A stretch of 13,779 nt of DNA, taken from Dehalococcoidales bacterium. GTDB taxonomy: Bacteria > Chloroflexota > Dehalococcoidia > Dehalococcoidales > JAUXAE01. The notes under the pieces were generated by a model. That model did no database searches. It saw nothing but the letters and a program-made list of their open reading frames with translations, and had not been told where the DNA came from. Made by a program: the position numbers and the translations under genes. The stretch spans positions 1 to 13,779 of the forward strand of contig JAUXAE010000017.1 in assembly GCA_030620035.1 (NCBI GenBank), in the 5' to 3' direction. This document shows, piece by piece, positions 1-5,362 of this stretch (position 1 is the stretch's first letter; each line of letters starts with the position of its first letter).

Positions 1-1
1 G

Positions 2-526
2 GCATACCATCGCACCTACAGATCACCGGTAATTATTACCCGCTGCTGCAATAACTATGGCCCCTACCAATTTCCCGAGAAACTTATCCCTTTAATTATT
101 ACCAATGCCCTTGAGGGCAAACCGGTACCCATCTACGGTGACGGCCTGAATAAACGCGACTGGATTTACGTTACAGATCATTGCCGCGCCATAGAAACAG
201 TTATTTCCAAGGGTAAGCCAGGGCATATTTACAATATAGGAACCAGTAGTGAAACCACTAACCTGGAAGTTGTCAATCACATCCTAGACATTATGAAAAA
301 ACCGCGATCCCTGATTAATTTCGTGAAAGACCGTCCGGGCCATGATCGCCGTTATGCCCTGGATACAATTAAAATCAATAAAGCACTGAACTGGCAGCCA
401 GTCACACCTTTTGCGGAAGGTCTAAAAAAGACCGTTGACTGGTATTTATCCGAAAAGGATTGGTGGCAGCGGATAAAGAAAGGTGAATATGCACAATATT
501 ACGATAGGATGTACTCTCAAAGATGA
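2..526 (+). CDS. rfbB: dTDP-glucose 4,6-dehydratase, C-terminal part (5' end outside window)
   Basis: This is the second half (174 residues) of an RmlB-type extended SDR enzyme, which converts dTDP-glucose to dTDP-4-keto-6-deoxyglucose in the cytoplasm, the second step of dTDP-L-rhamnose synthesis. The reading frame is open from base 2 with no start in view. The family normally has about 330-350 residues, so roughly half, including the NAD-binding GxxGxxG and the YxxxK pair, lies upstream. Diagnostic stretches seen are RCCNNYGPYQFPEKLIP (fragment residues 14-30), YGDGLNKRDWIYVTDH (45-60), the YNIGT loop near residue 82, and DRPGHDRRYALD near residue 107, all typical of RmlB. The stop overlaps the ATG of the next gene (ATGA, 523-526), which indicates translational coupling in a rhamnose operon. 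Identification is secure; only the length is unknown. Confidence 0.93.
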   Translation, partial: AYHRTYRSPVIITRCCNNYGPYQFPEKLIPLIITNALEGKPVPIYGDGLNKRDWIYVTDHCRAIETVISKGKPGHIYNIGTSSETTNLEVVNHILDIMKKPRSLINFVKDRPGHDRRYALDTIKINKALNWQPVTPFAEGLKKTVDWYLSEKDWWQRIKKGEYAQYYDRMYSQR

Positions 527-1389
527 AGGTCCTAGTCATCGGTTCTAACGGACAGTTGGGAAGTGACCTATGCCAGCTACTTGGTGATCAAGTAGTTATA
601 CCGCTGACGCACCAAGATATTGATATCACCAGCATTGTCACCGTTAAGGAAGCCCTATCTAGACATAGACCAGATATTGTTATTAATACCGCCGCCTACG
701 TCAGGGTCGACGACTGCGAATCCAATCAGGATAAGGCCTTCACTGTTAATGCCCTAGGTGCTCGGAACGTAGCAGCAGTATCGCAAGAGCTTGAATGCAG
801 GCTGGTGCATATCAGTACCGACTTCGTCTTCGGAGGTCAACCAAATACTCCTGCAACACCCTATACTGAGTTTGATAGACCAGATCCACCCAATATCTAC
901 GGTAAAACCAAGCTGGCTGGTGAAGATTTTGTGCGTCACCTGTGTTGGCGACATTTCATTGTCAGGTCATCAGCCCTATTCGGCCACACCGGCAGTAAAG
1001 GTAAAGGAGGAAATTTCGTAGAGACCATACTCAACCTTGCTTATCATAACGAGCAGTTGCAAGTGGTCAATGACCAGATTATATCCCCTACCTATACTAA
1101 AGACCTTGCGCAGAAGATAGCTCAGCTTATGAAGACTGAATACTACGGTATATTCCACATTACCAATAAGGGTGCCTGTTCATGGTATGATTTTGCGGAG
1201 GAGATATTAAGGCAGACCGGTCAAGCGAAGGAAATCGTTTCCCTATCATCAGAGCAGTATCCACAGAAAGCTAAAAGGGCTAATTATACGGCACTGGATA
1301 ACTACCATCTCCGGTTGTTAGGTATGGATGATATGAGACCATGGCAAGAGGCCCTGGCCGACTATATAAAGACCAAGAAATACATCTAA
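523..1389 (+). CDS. rfbD: dTDP-4-dehydrorhamnose reductase
   Basis: Last enzyme of dTDP-L-rhamnose synthesis: it reduces dTDP-4-keto-L-rhamnose with NAD(P)H. The 288-residue length is normal for RmlD. The Rossmann motif GSNGQLG lies at residues 7-13, INTAAYV at 54-60, the HISTDFVFGG segment at 96-105 carries the catalytic-site Ser/Thr, and the YGKTK motif supplies Tyr126 and Lys130. A substrate-domain segment FHITNKGACSWYDFAEEI follows near residue 210. The ATG overlaps the rfbB stop by four bases, so this start is well supported. The protein is cytoplasmic, with no signal or membrane segment. One mild deviation is RVDDCES in place of the commoner KVDxAE after the NTAAY motif. Confidence 0.95.
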   Translation: MKVLVIGSNGQLGSDLCQLLGDQVVIPLTHQDIDITSIVTVKEALSRHRPDIVINTAAYVRVDDCESNQDKAFTVNALGARNVAAVSQELECRLVHISTDFVFGGQPNTPATPYTEFDRPDPPNIYGKTKLAGEDFVRHLCWRHFIVRSSALFGHTGSKGKGGNFVETILNLAYHNEQLQVVNDQIISPTYTKDLAQKIAQLMKTEYYGIFHITNKGACSWYDFAEEILRQTGQAKEIVSLSSEQYPQKAKRANYTALDNYHLRLLGMDDMRPWQEALADYIKTKKYI

Positions 1390-1395
1390 GCTCAG

Positions 1396-1908
1396 ATGGG
1401 TAATACTATGAAAACCAGCCTACCAGGCATAAAGGTCTACGATTTAGACAAACACCCGGATGAACGTGGGTTCTTTGTTGAGATATTACGCATGGACTGG
1501 AGTGAGTTTCTCGGTGATGATGACATCGTTCAAGCGAATCTGTCTTTCAGCCATCCAGGAGTAATTAGAGCCTGGCATCGACATAGAAGGGGCCAGGTAG
1601 ATTATTTCCTTGTTATTAAGGGTATGGTCAGGATTGCCGCTTATGATGACCAGGAAGGGTCATCTACCCGAGGGCAACTCTTTGACATCAGCATTAGTGA
1701 GGAAAAGTCTAGACTCGTACGTATACCAGGCCACTACTGGCATGGATTTAAAGTTTTAGGTAGTAAACCTGCCCTTCTGGTCTACTTTGTAAATAGACTT
1801 TATGATCATGATGATCCCGATGAAGAGCGCCGACCCTGGAATGATTCTAATATTGTAGACCCGGAAACTGGTGAGTCGTACGACTGGAATAAACCTCCAT
1901 ACGAATAA
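1396..1908 (+). CDS. rfbC: dTDP-4-dehydrorhamnose 3,5-epimerase family protein
   Basis: A cupin-fold epimerase of the RmlC family (170 residues; family about 150-190), expected to convert dTDP-4-keto-6-deoxyglucose to dTDP-4-keto-rhamnose between the RfbB and RfbD steps. Visible signatures are HPDERGFFVEILR (residues 20-32), the active-site strand VIRAWHRHRRGQVDYFLVIKG (57-76, His61/His63), IPGHYWHGF (110-118) and the C-terminal VNRLYDHDDPDEERRPWND. The WHRHRRGQVDYF form differs from classical RmlC (GLHYQ...QGKLVRV) and belongs to a divergent branch, so a related sugar-nucleotide epimerase specificity is possible. It lies six bases after rfbD. No strong ribosome binding site is seen, and a second in-frame ATG at 1408 is an alternative start. 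Confidence 0.85.
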   Translation: MGNTMKTSLPGIKVYDLDKHPDERGFFVEILRMDWSEFLGDDDIVQANLSFSHPGVIRAWHRHRRGQVDYFLVIKGMVRIAAYDDQEGSSTRGQLFDISISEEKSRLVRIPGHYWHGFKVLGSKPALLVYFVNRLYDHDDPDEERRPWNDSNIVDPETGESYDWNKPPYE

Positions 1909-1945
1909 ACTGGTCACATATATTTAAGACACGGAGAGTCATAAA

Positions 1946-2929
1946 ATGACTGTGCTGGTTACCGGTGGCGCCGGATACATTGGCAGTATCGTAACTGAGG
2001 AATTAGTAAATAGCGGAAATCATGTCGTCGTACTGGACAACTTATCACAAGGGCATCAGACCGCCGTTGTCCCTGAAGCAGTCTTTATCAAGGGAGACCT
2101 TTGCGATCAGGAGATACTGCATAATACACTGCAAAAATATGGCGTAGATGTAGTCATGCACCTCGCCGCCGACAAGTCGGTGGAAAACTCTATGATCGAA
2201 CCGGGGAAGTTCTTCTGGAACAACGTTGCTTGCGGCATTAACCTCCTAGATTGTATGGTCAAAAACGGTGTTATGAGCATGGTCTTTTCTTCCAGTGCCG
2301 CCGTTTATGGCCAGCCGAAAGAGATACCCATTACTGAAGACGCTCCCCTTGATCCTGTCAACGTCTATGGTGAATCCAAACTTATATTCGAGCGTATACT
2401 GCGTTGGTATGGTGAAATACATGGCTTGAAATCCATTTCTCTCCGCTATTTCAATGTTGCCGGGGCTAGCAAACGCTTTGGTTCTGATTGTCGCCCCGAA
2501 ACGAATCTTATCCCTATTATTATCGAGGTGGCATTGGGACAACGTAAGTACCTTTCAGTGTTCGGTGATGACTATGATACTGAGGACGGGACCTGTATTA
2601 GGGACTACATCCATGTTCTAGACATTGCCAGAGCCCATATACTTGCATTAAACCACCTCGACGCCTATACAAGCACCAAGGTCTTTAATTTCGGTAGCGG
2701 TGACGGTTACTCGGTGCTCGAGGTGGTTGAAGAAGCAAGAAAGGTAACAGGCGCCACTATACCTATAGATTTCTGTCCCAGGCGTCCTGGAGATCCACCA
2801 AAACTGGTAGCCAGTTCGGACTTGGCTAAAAAGAACCTGGGATGGCGGCTTGAGTACCCACGACTTGAGCAGATTATTAAGAGCGCCTGGCTGTGGCGTA
2901 AGGAACATCCAACTGGCTACGATTATTGA
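1946..2929 (+). CDS. galE: UDP-glucose 4-epimerase
   Basis: Extended SDR enzyme, 327 residues (GalE about 330-340), interconverting UDP-glucose and UDP-galactose (or the N-acetyl forms) with bound NAD. The sequence shows GGAGYIG at residues 7-13, DNLSQGH at 31-37, HLAADKSV at 72-79, FSSSAAVYG at 114-122 with Ser117 at the catalytic position, YGESK at 141-145 (Tyr141/Lys145), the RYFNVAGA loop near residue 167, and GTCIRDYIHVLDIARAH near 216, a combination specific to GalE. A GGAGAG ribosome binding site (1933-1938) sits seven bases before the ATG. It follows rfbC by 37 bases and is probably the last gene of the operon. No terminator precedes the transposase remnant downstream. Confidence 0.93.
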   Translation: MTVLVTGGAGYIGSIVTEELVNSGNHVVVLDNLSQGHQTAVVPEAVFIKGDLCDQEILHNTLQKYGVDVVMHLAADKSVENSMIEPGKFFWNNVACGINLLDCMVKNGVMSMVFSSSAAVYGQPKEIPITEDAPLDPVNVYGESKLIFERILRWYGEIHGLKSISLRYFNVAGASKRFGSDCRPETNLIPIIIEVALGQRKYLSVFGDDYDTEDGTCIRDYIHVLDIARAHILALNHLDAYTSTKVFNFGSGDGYSVLEVVEEARKVTGATIPIDFCPRRPGDPPKLVASSDLAKKNLGWRLEYPRLEQIIKSAWLWRKEHPTGYDY

Positions 2930-2951
2930 TAATAAGAATGATTCATGCCCA

Positions 2952-3100
2952 TGACCTACCCCCCATAGTGGTACCACCTATAGAGTTAGAGTCTCGAGCA
3001 TCTTAGCTTCAGGTGCCGGTGGCCGGTAACCCAAAGAGCTGTGTGGCCGGACCTGATTATATTCCCTGCGCCACTCTTCAATCAATACCCTCGCTTCAGT
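2952..3100 (-). mobile_element. IS3-family element remnant (terminal end plus transposase C-terminus)
   Basis: Minus-strand translation gives TEARVLIEEWRREYNQVRP followed by HSSLGYRPPAPEA, the unmistakable C-terminal end of an IS3-type OrfB (DDE transposase, integrase core), stopping at 2978. Past the stop, the outer sequence on the plus strand reads TGACCTACCCCCC from 2952, resembling IS3-group terminal inverted repeats that begin TGACC and carry a C-run. Homology stops abruptly near base 3100, so only about 150 bp of an element that would be over 1.2 kb survives. The catalytic DDE core and the other end are missing, so it is inactive. The frame stays open upstream to 3205 by chance, through unrelated sequence. 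It abuts the end of galE. Confidence 0.8.
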
Positions 3101-3385
3101 TGGTCTGAGGATATGGTGAAGGATTGGCTCCAAACTGGGATGCTGAGGTTCCACGATGACCGTGCGCAGATGGTCGAGACCATTATCAAGGAATTGGGGG
3201 GTCACGCACTGACACTATCTCATAATCGGCACCTTTCCGCTGACAAATGCAAAGAGGTCGGCTTAACGGTGGAATATTTAGAGGCCGACACTTTCCGGAT
3301 TGAAGGGACAGACAAGGTAATGAGGGGCATCGATGCCCCGCCAGGGTTCTGGGAGTGTAAAGGCCCCCGGGAGAGGGGGAAATAA
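3101..3385 (+). pseudogene. Fragment of a probable SDH/ClpP-like serine protease gene
   Basis: An open plus-strand frame runs across this stretch with no start of its own at the left edge. Residues encoded from 3101 read WSEDMVKDWLQTGML, then VETIIKELGGHALTLSHNRH and LSADKCKEVGLTVEYLE. This resembles from memory the C-terminal region of the SDH_sah/ClpP-class serine protease family, where a helical segment is followed by an H-x-RHLS-x-x-x-C-x-x-x-GL motif. The upstream Ser/Lys catalytic core is absent, cut away where the IS3 remnant begins. After about residue 65 the translation no longer looks like the family. I read it as a leftover of a gene broken by the insertion and deletion. The family call is from memory and only moderately sure; the truncation is clearer. 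Confidence 0.4.
3324..3339. repeat. Perfect 16-bp GC-rich palindrome
   Basis: GGGGCATCGATGCCCC is its own reverse complement over 16 bases. It lies at the ragged end of the protease-like fragment and is the first of three GGGGC...GCCCC structures within about 145 bp. Confidence 0.6.
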
Positions 3386-3388
3386 TAG

Positions 3389-3410
3389 AAGAGGGGCTAA
3401 CGCCCCTCTT
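3389..3410. terminator. Strong stem-loop, possible bidirectional terminator
   Basis: AAGAGGGGC (3389-3397) pairs perfectly with GCCCCTCTT (3402-3410) around a TAAC loop, a 9-bp stem that ends in TT on both strands when read through. A short AT-rich tail (TTAAAC) follows on the plus strand. It lies downstream of the rhamnose/galE operon and the broken genes, so it could end read-through from that operon, but the U-tract is too short to be sure. It shares its GGGGCTA(A)CGCCCC core with the next hairpin. Confidence 0.5.
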
Positions 3411-3448
3411 AAACACCCCGTTAGAACCTGCTTCTTCAAAGTGAGGGA

Positions 3449-3467
3449 TTGGGGGCTACGCCCCCAA
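3449..3467. repeat. GC-rich stem-loop TTGGGGGC/GCCCCCAA
   Basis: TTGGGGGC (3449-3456) pairs with GCCCCCAA (3460-3467) around the 3-base loop TAC, giving an 8-bp perfect stem. On the plus strand it is followed by AAAAAC rather than T residues, so it is not a classical rho-independent terminator in that direction. Its resemblance to the hairpin at 3389 suggests a dispersed small palindromic repeat. Confidence 0.5.
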
Positions 3468-3478
3468 AAACAATTCTA

Positions 3479-3493
3479 GGGTGGGCGGGTGGG
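3479..3493 (+). other. G-quadruplex motif (four G3 runs with single-base loops)
   Basis: GGGTGGGCGGGTGGG consists of four GGG runs separated by one-base loops (T, C, T), the pattern known to give the most stable parallel quadruplexes. It lies on the plus strand about 60 bases upstream of the TATAAT element of the tRNA promoter and just after the GC-rich hairpins. Folding is inferred from the motif only. Confidence 0.7.
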
Positions 3494-3530
3494 AAGAAAG
3501 AGGCTGCTAAATAGCCCTCAAAGGCTAGCC

Positions 3531-3559
3531 TTAATAAAAGACCTCATATATGTTATAAT
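3531..3559 (+). promoter_or_regulatory. Promoter for the tRNA-Ala/tRNA-Arg pair
   Basis: A perfect -10 hexamer TATAAT (3554-3559) is preceded after 17 bases by TTAATA (3531-3536), a 4/6 match to the -35 consensus. Transcription would begin near 3566, nine bases before the mature tRNA-Ala, as expected for a short tRNA leader. Confidence 0.7.
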
Positions 3560-3574
3560 TTCTATGACAGAGGT

Positions 3575-3650
3575 GGGGATATAGCTCAATAGGGAGAGCG
3601 CTGCGTTCGCATCGCAGAGGTCGGGGGTTCGAATCCCCCTATCTCCACCA
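3575..3650 (+). tRNA. tRNA-Ala (anticodon CGC)
   Basis: A full cloverleaf can be drawn. The acceptor GGGGATA pairs with TATCTCC and contains a G3:U70 wobble, the alanine identity element. The D stem GCTC/GAGC encloses an 8-base loop. The anticodon stem CTGCG/CGCAG has loop TTCGCAT, giving anticodon CGC (reads GCG). The T stem GGGGG/CCCCC has loop TTCGAAT. The discriminator is A73 (3647), and the CCA end is encoded (3648-3650). It lies five bases before a tRNA-Arg gene and is probably co-transcribed with it. Confidence 0.95.
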
Positions 3651-3655
3651 TATCT

Positions 3656-3730
3656 GCCCCTGTAGCTCAGAGGATAGAGCAACGGTTTCCTAAACCGTGT
3701 GCGGGCGTTCGAGTCGCCCCAGGGGTACCA
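3656..3730 (+). tRNA. tRNA-Arg (anticodon CCT)
   Basis: The acceptor GCCCCTG pairs with CAGGGGT, with position 1:72 a G-U wobble. The anticodon stem ACGGT/ACCGT has loop TTCCTAA, giving anticodon CCT (reads AGG). The T arm is GGGCG/CGCCC with loop TTCGAGT. The discriminator is A (3727), followed by an encoded CCA (3728-3730). The 5-base gap to tRNA-Ala and the shared upstream promoter indicate one transcript. The terminal G1-U72 pair is slightly unusual. Confidence 0.94.
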
Positions 3731-3751
3731 TTGGTTAACATTATTAGCCAA
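3731..3751 (+). terminator. Weak stem-loop after the tRNA pair
   Basis: TTGGTTAA (3731-3738) pairs with TTAGCCAA (3744-3751) with one G-U pair and a 5-base loop. It directly follows the tRNA-Arg CCA end and could help terminate or process the tRNA transcript. There is no T-run, so terminator activity is uncertain. Confidence 0.35.
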
Positions 3752-3789
3752 AGTCCAAAACAAGGCTCCACGCAGTACCCCAGGCTCGT

Positions 3790-4050
3790 CTAGCCGAAAC
3801 GAGCCCGATAATAGTCGGCTGTCTGGAGCAACCCCTCTTTGAGAAAAATACGCGCCTGCCAGCCCAGTTCTCTGTATGCCTTTGTAGCATCGAGGCAGAT
3901 GTGGTGAATCTCACCAGTTCGCACCGGAGCGTATATGGGTTCCCCAGAGTAACTGAACACCCTGGCTAAGGTATCAAATATCTCCTGGTCGGGGGTTTCT
4001 ATTCCGGTGCTGATATTATAAATGGCATTATCCCCTTGCGCCCAGCCCAT
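3790..4050 (-). pseudogene. C-terminal fragment of a NAD-dependent sugar-nucleotide epimerase (GalE-like)
   Basis: The minus-strand translation from the ATG at 4050 gives 86 residues starting MGWAQGDNAIYNISTGIETP, then a FDTLARVFSYSGEPIYAPVR segment, GEIHHICLDATKAYRELGW and EGLLQTADYYR. These are the last motifs of GalE/WbpP-like extended SDR epimerases (YNI.TG loop, aPxRpGEi, D...a...LGW, GL..T..yYr). About 220 N-terminal residues, including the NAD site and YxxxK, are missing, so it cannot be an epimerase. A longer frame to 4104 adds 18 residues unlike the family. An AAAGGAGGT sequence (4061-4069) sits about 11 bases before the ATG, and a consensus minus-strand promoter lies at 4225-4253, so it may still be expressed. 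It is not a copy of the galE at 1946, being a different branch of the family. Confidence 0.72.
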
Positions 4051-4202
4051 CTTACGGCGCACCTCCTTTATTTTCCGTTGCAGCTGTTTCATCTTAATCA
4101 CCACAGTACATAGCAGGGCCTATTTCATCTGGCACAGTTTAAACAGTACCGTCAGTCTGTGATATGCCAATAGTCCAATAGTTCATCCTCCAATAATGAC
4201 AC

Positions 4203-4232
4203 TTGACACCACATAACAGGTTAGATTATACT
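4203..4232 (+). promoter_or_regulatory. Promoter of the MoxR/DUF58 operon
   Basis: TTGACA (4203-4208), an 18-base spacer, and TATACT (4227-4232) form a near-consensus sigma-70-type promoter pointing at the gene starting at 4319. The expected start is near 4239, giving a leader of about 80 bases that contains CAATAGT repeats. The -10 overlaps the -10 of an opposing promoter. Confidence 0.75.
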
Positions 4233-4253
4233 TTATCTGTGGACTTTTGTCAA
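4225..4253 (-). promoter_or_regulatory. Consensus divergent promoter on the minus strand
   Basis: Read on the minus strand, TTGACA (4248-4253), exactly 17 bases, then TATAAT (4225-4230) is a perfect consensus promoter. Transcription would start near 4218 and run leftward through about 165 bases into the truncated epimerase reading frame. It shares bases with the plus-strand -10, so the two promoters probably compete. Confidence 0.75.
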
Positions 4254-4318
4254 TAGTCCTGTCAAAACTATGCCAATAGTCTTGCCCAAAATACCGAGTA
4301 GGACCACTTGGAGGGGAA

Positions 4319-5062
4319 ATGGGGCGAAATATCAACCCCTATAGCTGGGCCGGCATCAGCCTGCTGATTCCCGGTGGCCTGCTGCTCGTCTTGTCGTACT
4401 TTATTATTCTTACCAACTGGCTAAGCGCCCTGGGGCTGGCCATGCTTATCCTATCGTTTATCCTCTTAGTCCTGGGCAGGACCATCCCCAGGCTACCACC
4501 TGAGTTCAGCAGCCTTCTGCTGGAGACCGGCATCGACAATATAGCCGCCATCGTGGAGGAGCTGGGGATTAGGGGGCAGGCCATCTATCTTCCCTCGTCT
4601 CTGACCAGTGGCCGACCGCAGGCACTTATTCCCCTGAACTCCAAATCCTGTTCACCCTTAATTACAAAGACCCTGCCCCGCCGCTTTATTGTGAGATATG
4701 GAGACGGCCCCGAAGATGTCGGCCTGCTGGTGACGACCACCGGCACGATAGCGGCCAACATGCTGAACTCAAGGCCAGGAGCCAACTCGGCCGAGCTTGA
4801 ATCAGCACTAACCTCCCTGCTTATGGGAACACTGGGGGTGGCCGGTGGCGCCAGGGTCTTCAACCACAAAAATCGGGTTACCGTAGAAATCGGCAGCCCC
4901 TACATCACCAATAAAAATAGCTGGGCCGGCAAGTCCCTGGGCGGGCCTCTAGCCTCAGTGGTGGCCACGGTGGCCGCCGAAGCCTGGAATAGGCCGGTTA
5001 CCATCACCCAGGAAGGGAAGAGGCACGGCAGATACCTTGTTGAGCTCAAGGTGCTGGAGTGA
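4319..5062 (+). CDS. Membrane protein of unknown function heading the MoxR/DUF58 operon
   Basis: I do not recognise this 247-residue protein. Two hydrophobic segments near residues 11-33 and 36-53 form a membrane hairpin. A soluble domain of about 190 residues follows, beginning LPPEFSSLLLETGIDNIAAI. It contains a predicted helix-strand pattern, a VGLLVTTTGTIAANML segment (134-149), a conserved-looking SPYITNKNSWAGKSLGGPLAS loop (193-213) and a C-terminal strand GRYLVELKVLE. The last part recalls small ligand-binding folds of the V4R type, but I cannot assign a family. The ATG follows GGAGGGG (4310-4316). Being the first gene after the promoter and overlapping the next gene, it is probably a functional partner of the MoxR module. 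Confidence 0.8.
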   Translation: MGRNINPYSWAGISLLIPGGLLLVLSYFIILTNWLSALGLAMLILSFILLVLGRTIPRLPPEFSSLLLETGIDNIAAIVEELGIRGQAIYLPSSLTSGRPQALIPLNSKSCSPLITKTLPRRFIVRYGDGPEDVGLLVTTTGTIAANMLNSRPGANSAELESALTSLLMGTLGVAGGARVFNHKNRVTVEIGSPYITNKNSWAGKSLGGPLASVVATVAAEAWNRPVTITQEGKRHGRYLVELKVLE

Positions 5063-5310
5063 AGATCTACAATAGCTATATCCTTACCGTGGCCAGCCTA
5101 CTGCTAGTGACCGCCGTCATTCTGGTGGCCTCAGGGCAGAGCTCACTCGAGTTCTACTATATTCTCTATATTTTGGAGGCCCTGGCCGTTACCGAACTAT
5201 ACGCACACCTTAGCGTCAAAGCCCGCAGCCGGCTGAGCTCGGTCAGTGTTGTGCTGTTTTTGGGCTTTCTGTTTATTGTCGCCCAGAAGGTCATCAGCGT
5301 TCTGGTATAG
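5059..5310 (+). CDS. Small integral membrane protein, unknown function
   Basis: An 83-residue hydrophobic protein with three likely membrane helices (about residues 7-26, 32-50 and 61-81) and only a short polar stretch, VKARSRL, between the second and third. The start is GTG, overlapping the stop of the previous gene (GTGA at 5059-5062), a strong sign of translational coupling. No family is recognised. The position between an unknown membrane protein and the DUF4129 protein suggests it is a membrane subunit or assembly partner of the same complex. Confidence 0.72.
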   Translation: MKIYNSYILTVASLLLVTAVILVASGQSSLEFYYILYILEALAVTELYAHLSVKARSRLSSVSVVLFLGFLFIVAQKVISVLV

Positions 5311-5362
5311 ACTATTTAGCCCTCTTGGGCATAGAAATGAATACAGTATGGGATAGGTCACT

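Larger units (their letters stand above)
4164..4281. repeat. Direct repeats of ATGCCAATAGTC flanking a divergent promoter
   Basis: The 12-mer ATGCCAATAGTC occurs at 4164-4175 and again at 4270-4281 in the same orientation. Two shorter copies of the core CAATAGT lie at 4176-4182 and 4251-4257. The two 12-mers bracket the overlapping promoters at 4203-4253, so they could be operator half-sites for a regulator. The repeat is directly seen; the function is inferred. Confidence 0.55.

Noticed and set aside
2648..2977. Minus-strand 109-codon open frame over the end of galE
   Set aside because: Antisense to a clear GalE coding region; no family features.
3101..3205. N-terminal extension of the IS3 transposase frame on the minus strand
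   Set aside because: Residues before TEARVL do not resemble IS3 OrfB, and the plus strand there looks like a different gene; the frame is open by chance.
3518..3763. Minus-strand 81-codon open frame across the tRNA pair
   Set aside because: It is the antisense of the two tRNA genes; its GIRTPDL-type peptide is a familiar false protein call over tRNAs.
3783..3805. Hairpin GGCTCGT/ACGAGCC at the end of the epimerase remnant
   Set aside because: Seven-base stem with a nine-base loop and no T-tract on either strand; too weak to call a terminator.
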